A stretch of DNA of 51,022 nt from Caballeronia temeraria (GCF_001544795.2 NZ_FCOI02000044.1:1-51022), one strand, 5' to 3'; shown: positions 15,756 to 26,985, numbered from the stretch's first letter. Numbers and translations are program-made. The notes: generated by a model not told the origin, from the letters alone.

Positions 15756-17576
15756 TCAGCCTTTCAGCCAGCGCTCGCGCCATTGTTTCGACGGGCCGCG
15801 TCCGTCGATGGCCGTCAGCACGTAGCGGGCGACTTCCGGCCCGTCGAGCTTCACTTCGGTGCGGCGCAGCTCGTCGCGGCGGAATGCGTGCACTTCCACC
15901 TTCGCGCCCGGCAGATAGCGCGACAGCAGCGCATCGAGATTCGCGCCGGTGACGCGCAGACCGTCGATCGCGACGAGCACGTCGCCCGCCGACAATCCCG
16001 CCTTCTGCGCCGCGCTGCCTTCGTGGACGACCGCCAGCGTGCAATCCGCGCCGCCGCGCACGCGCGCGCCGAGCGTCGGCTTGACCGCCGCGCCGTTGCC
16101 CGGCAAATCGGGCGCGAGCGCGATGCCGAACGGCTCGAACAGCGCATCGAGCGGCAGGTCGCGCGTGCCGCGCACGCCATCGCGGAAAAGCGAGCGCAGA
16201 TCCGCGCCGGTCGCTTCGGCGAAAAGCGCCTCGACGTCTTCCTCCGCAATGCCGCGCGCCTTGCCGTTGTAGAACTCGCGGCCGTAACGCTGCCACAGAA
16301 GGCGCATCACATCGTCGAGCGATTTGCGATTGGCGGTCTGCGCGCGAATCGACAGATCGAACGCCAGCGCGACGAGCGAACCCTTCTGGTAATAGCTGAC
16401 GATGGCATTCGGCGCGTTCTCGTCGGCGCGGTAGTACTTCACCCACGCGTCGAACGAACTTTGCGCGACGGATTGCTTGAGCCGTCCCGTGCCGCGCAGC
16501 ACGCCGCCGATCGTTTTGCCGAGCAGGGTGAAATAGTCGCCCGTCGAAATGAGGCCGCTGCGCACGAGCATCAGGTCGTCGTAGTACGACGTGAAGCCTT
16601 CGAAGAGCCACAGCAGCGTCGTGTAATTCTCCTGCGACAGATCGTAGGGCGCGAACGTCGCGGGCTTGATGCGCTTCACGTTCCAAGTATGGAAATACTC
16701 GTGGCTGCACAGGCCGAGATACGTCCGGTAGCCTTCCGTCGTTTCCGGCCGGCCCTGCACCGGCAGGTCCGTGCGATTGCAGATCAGCGCCGTCGATGCG
16801 CGATGTTCCAGCCCTCCATAGCCATCGCTGACGGCGACCGTCATGAACACGTAGCGATCCATCGGCGCTTTCTTCGTGCGCGGCTCGAACAGCGCGATCT
16901 GCGCTTCGCAGACGCGCTTCAGATCGTCGGCGAGGCGGTTCATGTCGAGATTGACGACTCGCCCCGAGATCACGATGTCGTGCTTCACGCCGTGCGCGTT
17001 GAAGGTGCCGAGCGCGAACTCGCCGAGCGTGACGGGATGATCGACGAGCTCGTCGTAATTCGCCGCTTCATAGGCGCCGAAGCCATAGCGCTTCGTGCCG
17101 CGCGCTTCGGCGAGCGCCGTCGCGACACGCCAGTTGCGATACGCGCCGCCCTGCGGCGGTTCGATATCGACGATGCAAGGCGCGCCCGACTGCCCTTCCA
17201 CCGCGAGAAATGTGCTCGTGCCGTTGAAGAAGCCGACGGTGTCGTCCAGATGCGCGGCGCGCACCGACATGTCCCACGCGTAGATCTCGTAGCGCAGCGT
17301 GATCGGGCCATCGGCCGGCGCGGCCTGCCACGCGTGCTTGTCGATCTTTTCGATCGCGATCTTCCGTCCCGCCGCGTTGAACGCCTGCAGCGCCACGATG
17401 TTGCGCGCGAATTCGCGGATCATGTAGCTGCCCGGAATCCAGACCGGCAGCATGAAGCGCTGGCCGGCGGGATCGGGCTCGGCGACGGTCAGCGTCACTT
17501 CGAAGAGATGCGCGGCGGGATTTTTCGGAACGATGCGGTAACGGACGGGCTGCACCGTTTGCATGAGCGTAGTCAT
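15756..17576 (-). CDS. M61 family metallopeptidase with PDZ domain
   Basis: A 606-residue M61 (glycyl aminopeptidase-like) protein. An N-terminal beta-rich domain is followed by the zinc motif HEYFHTWN (near residue 290), a helical catalytic domain containing EGFTSYYDD, and a C-terminal PDZ domain (about 500-570; KAGLSAGDVLVAIDGLRV). No signal peptide is apparent, so it is probably cytoplasmic unless exported differently. Substrates of bacterial M61 enzymes are poorly known. It follows dsbC on the same strand after a terminator. Confidence 0.88.
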   Translation of the reverse strand: MTTLMQTVQPVRYRIVPKNPAAHLFEVTLTVAEPDPAGQRFMLPVWIPGSYMIREFARNIVALQAFNAAGRKIAIEKIDKHAWQAAPADGPITLRYEIYAWDMSVRAAHLDDTVGFFNGTSTFLAVEGQSGAPCIVDIEPPQGGAYRNWRVATALAEARGTKRYGFGAYEAANYDELVDHPVTLGEFALGTFNAHGVKHDIVISGRVVNLDMNRLADDLKRVCEAQIALFEPRTKKAPMDRYVFMTVAVSDGYGGLEHRASTALICNRTDLPVQGRPETTEGYRTYLGLCSHEYFHTWNVKRIKPATFAPYDLSQENYTTLLWLFEGFTSYYDDLMLVRSGLISTGDYFTLLGKTIGGVLRGTGRLKQSVAQSSFDAWVKYYRADENAPNAIVSYYQKGSLVALAFDLSIRAQTANRKSLDDVMRLLWQRYGREFYNGKARGIAEEDVEALFAEATGADLRSLFRDGVRGTRDLPLDALFEPFGIALAPDLPGNGAAVKPTLGARVRGGADCTLAVVHEGSAAQKAGLSAGDVLVAIDGLRVTGANLDALLSRYLPGAKVEVHAFRRDELRRTEVKLDGPEVARYVLTAIDGRGPSKQWRERWLKG

Positions 17577-17661
17577 CTCGATGTCCTTGTTCTTGTTCTG
17601 GGCGACTTATCGCGCCCGGGGCCTGGCTTCTTTACGCTGCGCTTTCGCAAAAGCAAGGCCG

Positions 17662-17692
17662 TAAAAACGCAGGAGGCGCATGACGCGCCTCC
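17662..17692 (-). terminator. Terminator after dsbC
   Basis: On the minus strand GGAGGCGC and GCGCCTCC (8-bp stem, 5-nt loop) are followed by TGCGTTTTT. It lies just after the dsbC stop and before the M61 peptidase gene. Confidence 0.75.
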
Positions 17693-17713
17693 CTTTCTCG
17701 TTGCGAGCCGCGC

Positions 17714-18445
17714 TCAGTGCACGGCGGACAGTTCTTTTTCGAGCCGGTCGGCGGGCACGGCGCCTGGCAGACGCCGGCCGTCGGCGAGGAACACGGTCGG
17801 CGTGCCGGTGACGTTCATCGTGCGGCCGAGCTTCAGATTCTTGTCGATGGCGGCCGTGTCGCACGATGCCGTCATGGTCGGCGCCTTGCGATCGAGCATC
17901 CAGCTTTCCCACGCGTTCGCGCGATCCTGCGAACACCAGATCGACTTCGACTTGGCCGTTGAATCGGGGGAAAGCACCGGATACAGGAAGGTGTAGACCG
18001 TCACGTTGTCGATCGATTTCAAGGTCGATTCGAGCTGCTTGCAGTACGGGCAGTTCGGATCGGAGAACACGGCGATCTTGCGGCTGCCGTTGCCCTTCAC
18101 GACCTTCACCGCGTTCTCGAACGGCAGCTTCGCGAAGTCGATCTTGTTGGTTTCCGAGAGCCGCGCCTCGGTGAGATTCTTGCTGCTGCGCGTATCGACG
18201 AGATCGCCGATCAGCACGTAATTGCCGCTCGCGTCGCTATAGACGATCTGCGAGCCGAGATTCACTTCGTAGAGACCGGGAATCGGCGTCTTCTCGATGC
18301 TCTTGATGGTGGCGTCGCCCATGCGCGATTCGAGCGTCGACTTGATTTTGTCGGTGGTCTGGTCGGCCTGCGCCGAGCAGCCGACGCCGAACGTGACGGC
18401 AAGTGCCGCGGCCGTCGCGAGGGCAAATCGAAAGGTGGTTTTCAT
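17714..18445 (-). CDS. dsbC: Thiol:disulfide interchange protein DsbC
   Basis: Periplasmic disulfide isomerase of 243 residues. A signal peptide (about 1-27, ending SAQA) precedes the N-terminal dimerisation domain, and the thioredoxin domain holds the CPYC active site (Cys132, Cys135) in FSDPNCPYC. The cis-proline loop is visible as VTGTPTVFL. It repairs wrongly paired disulfides of exported proteins. It lies 48 bp downstream of the UbiH-type gene, likely on the same transcript. Confidence 0.93.
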   Translation of the reverse strand: MKTTFRFALATAAALAVTFGVGCSAQADQTTDKIKSTLESRMGDATIKSIEKTPIPGLYEVNLGSQIVYSDASGNYVLIGDLVDTRSSKNLTEARLSETNKIDFAKLPFENAVKVVKGNGSRKIAVFSDPNCPYCKQLESTLKSIDNVTVYTFLYPVLSPDSTAKSKSIWCSQDRANAWESWMLDRKAPTMTASCDTAAIDKNLKLGRTMNVTGTPTVFLADGRRLPGAVPADRLEKELSAVH

Positions 18446-18493
18446 GCGGTTTCCTGTGAGTCGCGCGGCATCGTCCGCGAAAGAGTGTTTGAT

Positions 18494-19666
18494 TCAGCCG
18501 AGCGCCGCCGACACCAGCCAGCGCTTGATGAGCGGCTGCGCGCCGACGAACGCCATGCCGGTATTTCGGACCGCGCGCGCGAGCGTGCCCGGCACGGCGA
18601 AGAGCCGCTGCAGGCCATCGGTTGCGAACATCAGCTTCTGGATGTCTTCGCGGCGCGCGCGTTCGTAGCGGCGCAGAAGGAGCGGATCGCCGAGATCGCG
18701 GAACGACTCCTTGTTCGCGATGACATCCGCGAGCGCGGCCACGTCGCGCAGGCCGAGGTTCATGCCCTGCCCCGCGAGCGGATGAATCAGATGCGCGGCA
18801 TCGCCGACGAGCGCGACGCGCGGCGCGATCAGCTTGTCGACGGTCTGCAGCCCGAGCGGAAAACCCTGCGCGGGCGTGACGCAATCGAGCGTGCCGAGCT
18901 GATTTTGCGTCGCCTGTTCGACTTGCGCGGCGAGTTGCGCGGGATCGAGCGCGAGGAGTTCGTCGGCGTGTTCGGTGCGCGCGGACCAGACGAGCGACAC
19001 GTGATCGCCCGGCAGCGGCAGCAGCGCGATGATTTCGGAATCGCGAAACCATTGATACGCGGTTTCGCCGTGCGGCCGCTCGGCCTTGAAATTGGCAACG
19101 ACGCCCGTCTGCCGATAATCGCGCCGATTCATCTTCGCGCCCATTTGCGCGCGCACCCACGAGTGCGCGCCGTCCGCGCCGACGATCAGATCCGTTTCGA
19201 GCATTTCGCCGCTCGCGAGCGCGACGTGCGCGGCATCGGCCTCGACCGTCATGCCCTGCGCGCGCGATTCGAACCACGAAAGGTTTGGCGAGAAGCGCAG
19301 CGCGGTATCGAGCGATTGTTCGATCAGCGACGATTCCACGATCCACGCGAGCTGCGGCACCGACGCCTGGAACGCCGAAAAGTGCAGTTCCGCGTGGGCA
19401 TCGCCGAACACGCGCATGTCGAAGACCGGACCGAGCCGCGAGCGATCGAGCGCCTGCCAGACGCGCAGACGTTCCAGCAGCGCCTGCGAACTCGACGACA
19501 GCGCGTAGATGCGCGAATCGAACGCCGCGCCCGGCGGCAGCCCGGCGGCACGCGACGCGACGAGCGCGGTACGCAGCCCGGATTGCGCGAGCGCGAGCGC
19601 GGCGGTCTTGCCGACGAGCCCGCCGCCGACGACGACAGCGTGAAATTTCAGTGAATGCGGAGTCAT
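18494..19666 (-). CDS. UbiH/UbiF/COQ6-type FAD monooxygenase
   Basis: Flavin hydroxylase of 390 residues from the start at 19666. FAD-binding motifs: VVVGGGLVGKTAAL at the N-terminus, VGADGAHSWVR mid-protein and GDAAHLIHPLAGQGMNLGLRD near the C-terminus, the last being the UbiH/COQ6 signature. It probably hydroxylates the ubiquinone ring, but which position (UbiH, UbiF, UbiM or UbiI type) cannot be read from sequence. A perfect TATAAT sits 6 nt before the ATG, suggesting a leaderless mRNA. Confidence 0.85.
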   Translation of the reverse strand: MTPHSLKFHAVVVGGGLVGKTAALALAQSGLRTALVASRAAGLPPGAAFDSRIYALSSSSQALLERLRVWQALDRSRLGPVFDMRVFGDAHAELHFSAFQASVPQLAWIVESSLIEQSLDTALRFSPNLSWFESRAQGMTVEADAAHVALASGEMLETDLIVGADGAHSWVRAQMGAKMNRRDYRQTGVVANFKAERPHGETAYQWFRDSEIIALLPLPGDHVSLVWSARTEHADELLALDPAQLAAQVEQATQNQLGTLDCVTPAQGFPLGLQTVDKLIAPRVALVGDAAHLIHPLAGQGMNLGLRDVAALADVIANKESFRDLGDPLLLRRYERARREDIQKLMFATDGLQRLFAVPGTLARAVRNTGMAFVGAQPLIKRWLVSAALG

Positions 19667-19869
19667 GCGGGCATTATAGCCGTGGGGTTCGAACGGGTTT
19701 GCGGGCCGATGGCGGCGTTTCTGCGCGCCGGCGCGGCGGTACAATGGCGGTTTGCCCGGCCGCCGATGCGGCCCTGAGCGCGGCGGGCGGCTCCTGCCCG
19801 CTGATTGCGCACCATTTTTGACGAAACCCGCGCGGCGAAGCGCGCCGTCTTACCAGTTCGAAGGATTCC

Positions 19870-20964
19870 ATGAGCCTCCAATGCGGCATCGTCGGCTTGC
19901 CCAACGTCGGCAAGTCCACACTTTTCAATGCGTTGACCAAGGCGGGCATTGCCGCCGAGAACTATCCGTTCTGCACGATCGAGCCGAATGTCGGCGTGGT
20001 CGAAGTGCCGGACGCGCGCCTGACCGCGCTCGCCGAAATCGTGAAGCCCGAGCGCATTCTGCCGGCGGTCGTCGAGTTCGTCGATATCGCGGGTCTCGTC
20101 GCGGGCGCGTCGAAGGGTGAAGGACTCGGCAACCAGTTCCTCGCGAACATCCGCGAAACCGATGCGATCACGCACGTCGTGCGTTGCTTCGAGGACGAGA
20201 ACGTGATTCACGTCGCGGGCAAGATCGATCCGATCGCGGATATCGAAGTCATCAACACGGAACTCGCGCTCGCTGACCTGGCGACGGTCGAAAAGGCGCA
20301 GACGCGCTATTCGAAGGCGGCGAAGTCGGGCAACGACAAGGAAGCGGCGAAGCTCGTCGCCGTGCTGGAAAAAGTGCGCGCGCAGCTCGATCAGGCGAAG
20401 CCGGTGCGCGGCCTGTCGCTTTCCGAGGAAGAACTGCTGCTCATCAAGCCGTTCTGCCTGATCACGTCGAAGCCGACGATGTACGTCGCCAACGTGAAGG
20501 ACGACGGCTTCGAGAAGAACCCGTACCTCGACGCAGTGCGCAAGCACGCGGAAGCGGAGAACGCGCCGGTGGTCGCGGTGTGCGCGGCGATTGAAGCGGA
20601 AATCGCCGATCTCGACGATGCCGACAAGCAGGAATTCCTCGCCGATATGGGCATGGAAGAGCCGGGTTTGAACCGCGTGATTCGCGCGGGTTTCAAGCTG
20701 CTCGGTTTGCAAACGTACTTCACGGCGGGCGTGAAGGAAGTGCGCGCGTGGACGATTCATATCGGCGATACGGCGCCTCAGGCGGCCGGCGCGATTCACA
20801 CCGATTTCGAGCGCGGGTTCATTCGCGCGCAGACCATCTCGTTCGATGACTACATCGCTTATAAGGGCGAACAAGGCGCGAAAGAAGCCGGGAAGATGCG
20901 GGCCGAAGGGAAGGAATATGTCGTACATGACGGGGATGTCATGAATTTCTTGTTTAACGTCTGA
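19870..20964 (+). CDS. ychF: Redox-regulated ATPase YchF
   Basis: OBG-family P-loop protein of 364 residues. G1 is GLPNVGKSTLFNAL, followed by DIAGLVAGASKGEGLGNQFL (G3 region), a coiled insertion and a C-terminal TGS domain (DYIAYKGEQGAKEAGKMRAEGKEY). YchF/Ola1 binds ATP rather than GTP and associates with ribosomes. A TACAAT -10-like box at 19740-19745 would give a leader of about 120 nt. Followed by a terminator. Confidence 0.95.
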   Translation: MSLQCGIVGLPNVGKSTLFNALTKAGIAAENYPFCTIEPNVGVVEVPDARLTALAEIVKPERILPAVVEFVDIAGLVAGASKGEGLGNQFLANIRETDAITHVVRCFEDENVIHVAGKIDPIADIEVINTELALADLATVEKAQTRYSKAAKSGNDKEAAKLVAVLEKVRAQLDQAKPVRGLSLSEEELLLIKPFCLITSKPTMYVANVKDDGFEKNPYLDAVRKHAEAENAPVVAVCAAIEAEIADLDDADKQEFLADMGMEEPGLNRVIRAGFKLLGLQTYFTAGVKEVRAWTIHIGDTAPQAAGAIHTDFERGFIRAQTISFDDYIAYKGEQGAKEAGKMRAEGKEYVVHDGDVMNFLFNV

Positions 20965-21002
20965 CGCACGACATAAGAAACGTCAAAGCTGCTTGCCTCG
21001 CG

Positions 21003-21039
21003 AAGCGGAGTGCCCGATAAAAAGGGCCTCCGCTTTTTT
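21003..21039 (+). terminator. Terminator after ychF
   Basis: AAGCGGAG (21003-21010) pairs with CTCCGCTT (21028-21035), with an inner GCCC/GGGC pairing, followed by a T6 run. Confidence 0.85.
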
Positions 21040-21100
21040 ATTGCGGACGAGGCAGCGCGACAACGCGCCATCGATAAAAACATCGAGAGAAAACCACAAG

Positions 21101-21409
21101 ATGCAGAGATACGTGCTACGCGCGATCACGGCTTTCGCCCTGATCGCGGCAAGCTTCGTCTGGACACCCGACGCCTTCGCCTATCGCGGCAACCCATACC
21201 AATATCAACCGCAGCCCGACGAATCCGACCTCGACAACCACGGCCACTACGTCAACCACGACGGCAACATCGTCCACTCGCCCGCGCACACGCGCTCGGG
21301 CACCGTCCCCACCGGCGCCACCGCCCAGTGCCGCGACGGCTCTTACAGTTTCAGCCAGCATCACAGCGGCACCTGCTCGCGGCACGGCGGCGTCGCGCGC
21401 TGGCAGTGA
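21101..21409 (+). CDS. Secreted DUF3761 protein
   Basis: A 102-residue exported protein. The signal peptide covers about residues 1-27 (RYVLRAITAFALIAASF, cleavage near DAFA). The mature part has the DUF3761 pattern: HGHYVNHDGNIVHSPAH, then GATAQCRDGSYSFSQHHSGTCSRHGGVARW with two cysteines probably forming a disulfide. Function unknown; the cysteine/histidine-rich end suggests a small stable or metal-touching periplasmic domain. The start at 21101 was chosen because it begins the signal peptide; upstream in-frame residues overlap the ychF terminator. Confidence 0.8.
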   Translation: MQRYVLRAITAFALIAASFVWTPDAFAYRGNPYQYQPQPDESDLDNHGHYVNHDGNIVHSPAHTRSGTVPTGATAQCRDGSYSFSQHHSGTCSRHGGVARWQ

Positions 21410-21562
21410 CGGACCGCACCGCGAAGTACAATGCCATCTGATCCCGCCCGCGCACGACGCGACCGCGGGAACGCGCGAATCCACGAATCCGCGCCACCGG
21501 ACACCCTCGCACGCGCCGACTCGGGCGCATCGCGTTCATACCCTCAATCAATCACGGACAAC

Positions 21563-23230
<1,668 letters not shown>

Positions 23231-23278
23231 CGTCTGAGCAATGGGCCTATGCGGGCGCGCGCACCGACATCAGGCATA

Positions 23279-23319
23279 AAAGTGGCGACTGTGTACGGCG
23301 CAGTCGCCACTTTGTTTTT
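23279..23319 (+). terminator. Terminator after ettA
   Basis: A perfect 13-bp stem (AAAGTGGCGACTG/CAGTCGCCACTTT, 9-nt loop) followed by GTTTTT. It separates ettA from the AsmA-like gene. Confidence 0.9.
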
Positions 23320-23361
23320 CGAGCGGCATTTTTAATAAACCGGCACTGGAGACACACGCAG

Positions 23362-24489
23362 ATGGCGGGATCGAGCGCGCGGCGGGGAGCGCTTTGGGCA
23401 ATCGGGATCGTCGTGGCGCTCGTCGTCCTGGCGGTCGGCGGATGGCTGTTCGTCGTGCATCAGATGAAGGAGCGCATCGTCGAGACGCTCGGCCCGAACG
23501 GCTCGGTGGAAGAGATCGACGTCGGCTTCGGTCACGTGACGCTCTCGCGTGTGCGTCTGCGCGGCCCGAAGGACTGGCCGACCAGCGACGCGATGCGCGC
23601 CGAGCGCATCGTGCTCGACGTCGACATGCATTCGCTCATTGCCAGGCCGATCCATCTGCGCAGCGTGAGCGTCGACAACTACTATCTGTCGATCGTGCGC
23701 TCCGCCGACGGCCGCGTGCGCATTCTGCCCGGCCTCAAGGAAACCGCGCGCGAAGCCGACGCGCAGGCCGACAGCGAGGCGCGTCGGGAACACGCGCAGG
23801 AAGAGAAGCTCATCGATCGCGTGTCGTTCGAGCGCGGTTCGATGGAGTTCTTCGACAGTTCCGTGCAGAACCCGCCGTATCGCGTGCTGATCGGCGACGC
23901 GCGCGCCACCGTCGATCATCTTCATCTGCCCGCGCTCACCGAGCGCACCGAGCTTTCGATGGCCGGTTCCATCAAAGGTCCGTCGCACACGGGCAATGTC
24001 ACGTGGGGCGGCTGGATGATCATCGCGAACAAGGATTCGCAGACGCGCGCGACGCTGCGCAACGTCGACGTCGCGACGCTCGATCCGTATCTGCTGAAGA
24101 AGGCCGGGGCGAAGGCGGCGGTGACGGGCGGCACGATCGACCTGACCATCGATGCTGCCGTGAAGAACTACCGCATCCACGCGCCGGGCACGTTGACGCT
24201 GAATCATCTGCAAATCAGCGATACCGGCAACGCGCTCGACACGTTTCTCTCGATCCCGACGAAAGCCGCGATCGCCGCGCTGAAGGACCGGAAGGACCAG
24301 ATCAAGCTCGATTTCGTGCTTGACGGCGATCTGCGCGATCCGAAGTTTTCGCTCAGTGAAAGTCTTTCGAAGAAGCTCGCGGCGGGATTCGCGAAGGCGC
24401 TCGGCGTGAGCGCGGAAGGCGTCGCGCGCGGCGCGGGCGATACGGTGCGGGGAATCGGCAACGCGCTGAAGAACCTGCTGGGGCAGTAG
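23362..24489 (+). CDS. AsmA/DUF748-like membrane-anchored protein
   Basis: A 375-residue protein with one N-terminal membrane anchor (about 10-32, WAIGIVVALVVLAVGGWLFVV) and a long periplasmic region of repeated beta-strand motifs. Segments such as IDVGFGHVTLSRVRLRGP, LHLRSVSVDNYYLSI-type strands and GTIDLTIDAAVKNYRIHAPG resemble the repeating groove of AsmA/TamB/DUF748 bridge-like proteins. Those families are tied to outer-membrane lipid homeostasis. It is short for an AsmA protein, and the C-terminus carries an amphipathic GAGDTVRGIGNALKNLL tail. Function inferred only at fold level. Confidence 0.65.
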   Translation: MAGSSARRGALWAIGIVVALVVLAVGGWLFVVHQMKERIVETLGPNGSVEEIDVGFGHVTLSRVRLRGPKDWPTSDAMRAERIVLDVDMHSLIARPIHLRSVSVDNYYLSIVRSADGRVRILPGLKETAREADAQADSEARREHAQEEKLIDRVSFERGSMEFFDSSVQNPPYRVLIGDARATVDHLHLPALTERTELSMAGSIKGPSHTGNVTWGGWMIIANKDSQTRATLRNVDVATLDPYLLKKAGAKAAVTGGTIDLTIDAAVKNYRIHAPGTLTLNHLQISDTGNALDTFLSIPTKAAIAALKDRKDQIKLDFVLDGDLRDPKFSLSESLSKKLAAGFAKALGVSAEGVARGAGDTVRGIGNALKNLLGQ

Positions 24490-24513
24490 CACGTTGCCTT
24501 CGGGCTTCTGCGT

Positions 24514-25137
24514 TTATATCGGCAGATTCAGCGCGCGCAGCTTCGTTTCGGTGTCCAGCGCGCCGGTGTAGTGGACGCCGTGCCAGCCGAGCGCCGTCGC
24601 GGCTTGCGCGTTCTTGAGGTTATCGTCGATGAACACGAGCTCGTCGGGCGCAATGCCCGGCAGATGCCGTTCGATTTCCGTGCGCATCAAACCGAAAATC
24701 TGCGGATCGGGTTTCACGAGACCCACGCGCCCCGACACGACGATCTCACGAAATTTCCGCAGCACGTCGAAGCGTTCCCACGCGTAAGGAAACGTCTCGG
24801 CCGACCAGTTCGTGAGACCGAAGAGCGGCACGCCCGCCGCTTCGAGCCGGTCGACGAGCGCAACGCCCTCTTCCATCGCGCCCGACACCATTTCCGGCCA
24901 GCGCGCATAGAACGCGCGGATCAGCGCTTCGTGCTCGGGATAGACCGCGATCAGCTCGGCGGTGCCTTCCTCGATTGTCTGACCGCCGTCCTGCTGCACG
25001 ACCCATTCCATCTTGCAGACGTTGTCGAAAAACCAGCGGCGCTCGGTATCGTCCGGGATCAGATGCTTGTAGAGATATTCCCGATTCCAGTCGATCAGGA
25101 CGCCACCGAAATCGAATACGACTGCCTTGATGGTCAT
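24514..25137 (-). CDS. HAD-IA family hydrolase
   Basis: Haloacid-dehalogenase-like protein of 207 residues. Motif I is VVFDFGGVLIDWN (Asp9 nucleophile), motif II GLTNWS, motif III VGLVKPDPQIF and motif IV FIDDNLKNAQAA. It resembles the YihX-type sugar-phosphate phosphatases. The substrate is not predictable. It starts 18 bp after the aminopeptidase stop on the same strand, so the two are likely co-transcribed. Confidence 0.85.
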   Translation of the reverse strand: MTIKAVVFDFGGVLIDWNREYLYKHLIPDDTERRWFFDNVCKMEWVVQQDGGQTIEEGTAELIAVYPEHEALIRAFYARWPEMVSGAMEEGVALVDRLEAAGVPLFGLTNWSAETFPYAWERFDVLRKFREIVVSGRVGLVKPDPQIFGLMRTEIERHLPGIAPDELVFIDDNLKNAQAATALGWHGVHYTGALDTETKLRALNLPI

Positions 25138-25155
25138 TGTTCGCCGCTCCCCGCC

Positions 25156-26985
25156 TCAAATCGCCCTGGTCCGCTCTTCGAGCCATGCCAGCGCTTTCCC
25201 CGACACATGCGGCGAAACGCGTCGTCGCACGGTCTCGTGATACGCGTTGAGCCACGCGCGCTCGTCCTCGCGCAACAGCGACAAGTCGATGCAGCGCGTA
25301 TCGATCGGGCACAGCGTCAGCGTCTCGAATTCGAGGAAATCGCCGAACTCGGTCTTGCCCGCCGCCTGGTTCATCACAAGATTCTCGATGCGGATGCCCC
25401 ACTTGCCCGGCCGATAGATACCCGGCTCAATCGACGTGATCATGCCCTCTTCCATCGCCGTCCACGGTTCGGCGGGCGCGTAGTGCGAAATCACCTGCGG
25501 GCCTTCGTGCACATTCAGGAAATAGCCGACGCCGTGCCCCGTGCCGTGGCCGTAATCCGCGCCCGCTTCCCAGATCGGCGCGCGCGCGATCGAATCGAGC
25601 ATCGGCGAACGGATACCGCGCGGAAAACGCGCGCGGGACAGCGCCATCGTGCCCTTCAGGACGACGGTGAAGTCGCGCTTGTGCTCGGCGTTGATCTCGC
25701 CGATCGGCACGACGCGCGTGATGTCCGTCGTGCCGCTCAGATACTGGCCGCCCGAATCGATCAGCAGCAAACCGTTGCCTTCGATCACCGCATGCGACGC
25801 CTCGGTCGCGCGGTAATGCGGCATCGCGCCGTTCGCGTTGAAGCCCGCGATCGTGCCGAAGCTCAACGTGACGAAACCCGGCCGGCGCGCGCGCGCGGCG
25901 GTCAGCTTCTCGTCGATGGTCAGCTCTGTGATGCGCTCGCGCCCGAGCGCTTCCTCGAACCACGCGAAGAATTCGGCAAGCGCGGCGCCGTCCTGCTCCA
26001 TCGTCGCGCGGATGTGCTCCGCTTCCGCCGCGGTCTTGCGCGACTTTGCGAACGTCGACGGATTCACGGACTCGACCGTCTTCACCGTCGATGGCACTTT
26101 CTCCAGCAAACCGTGCGTGATGCGGCGCGGATCGATCAGCAACGTCGCGCCCGCAGGCAACGCTGCAAGCGATTCGGGCGCCGCGGCATACGGCGCGACG
26201 CGCACGTTGTCGCGCGCAAGCGACTCGACGAGCGCGCCGGGCACCTTGCCGTCGCCGACGAAGATCGTCGCGTCATCGAGACCGATCAGCGCGTGCGCGA
26301 CGAACACCGGGTTGTAGCTCACATCGCCGCCGCGCAGGTTGAAGATCCACGCGAGATCGTCGAGCGTCGAAACGAAGTGCCATTGCGCGCCTTTCGCGCG
26401 CATCGTGTCGCGCACCTGCGCGAGTTTGTCCGCGCGCGCGACGCTCGCATGCGGCGCGGCGTGCTCGTAGACAGGCGCTTCCGGCAGGCCGGGACGCGCG
26501 GGCCACACGGAATCGAGCAGATCGAGATCGGTGCGCAACACGATGCCGCGCGAGGTCAGCGCATCGGACAATGCACGCGCCGCCGCGACGCCGAGCACGG
26601 TGCCGTCGACCGCGACCGTCGCACCCGAGGGCACGTGTTCCGCGAGCCAGTCGACGTGCGGCGCGGTTTGCTGGCCGCCCATCATCTTCATGAGCACGAT
26701 GCCGGTGCCGGCGAGCTGCGCTTCGGCCTGCGTCCAGTATCGGCTGTCGACCCAGACGCCCGCGAAATCCGCGGTTACGACGAGCGTGCCGACCGAGCCG
26801 GTGAAACCCGAGAGCCACTGGCGCCCTTGCCAGCGTTCCGGCAAATATTCGGACAGATGCGGGTCTGCCGACGGAATGAGCACGGCGGCGAGCTTTTCGA
26901 GCGCCATCTCGCCGCGCAACGACTCGATGCGCCTCGCGAACATGGCGGGCTCGGGAATGGCTGAATCTGCAATGCGATCGTTCAT
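25156..26985 (-). CDS. Xaa-Pro aminopeptidase (M24B, long form)
   Basis: A 609-residue aminopeptidase P of the long three-domain type. Metal ligands of the pita-bread fold are visible: Asp pair in LLIDSGGQYLSGTTDITR, His in HGTGHGVGYFLNVHEGP, Glu in ITSIEPGIY and Glu in RIENLVM. It removes N-terminal residues preceding proline. The start at 26985 has an AGGTGA ribosome site; an upstream in-frame ATG does not. Cytoplasmic. Confidence 0.9.
   Translation of the reverse strand: MNDRIADSAIPEPAMFARRIESLRGEMALEKLAAVLIPSADPHLSEYLPERWQGRQWLSGFTGSVGTLVVTADFAGVWVDSRYWTQAEAQLAGTGIVLMKMMGGQQTAPHVDWLAEHVPSGATVAVDGTVLGVAAARALSDALTSRGIVLRTDLDLLDSVWPARPGLPEAPVYEHAAPHASVARADKLAQVRDTMRAKGAQWHFVSTLDDLAWIFNLRGGDVSYNPVFVAHALIGLDDATIFVGDGKVPGALVESLARDNVRVAPYAAAPESLAALPAGATLLIDPRRITHGLLEKVPSTVKTVESVNPSTFAKSRKTAAEAEHIRATMEQDGAALAEFFAWFEEALGRERITELTIDEKLTAARARRPGFVTLSFGTIAGFNANGAMPHYRATEASHAVIEGNGLLLIDSGGQYLSGTTDITRVVPIGEINAEHKRDFTVVLKGTMALSRARFPRGIRSPMLDSIARAPIWEAGADYGHGTGHGVGYFLNVHEGPQVISHYAPAEPWTAMEEGMITSIEPGIYRPGKWGIRIENLVMNQAAGKTEFGDFLEFETLTLCPIDTRCIDLSLLREDERAWLNAYHETVRRRVSPHVSGKALAWLEERTRAI

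Noticed and set aside
15708..17996. 762-residue plus-strand ORF opposite the M61 peptidase and dsbC
   Set aside because: Arg/Ala-rich shadow with no domain; the minus strand carries a zinc motif, PDZ domain and DsbC active site.
24571..26964. 797-residue plus-strand ORF opposite the HAD hydrolase and aminopeptidase P
   Set aside because: Shadow of two well-supported minus-strand genes; no recognisable motif.
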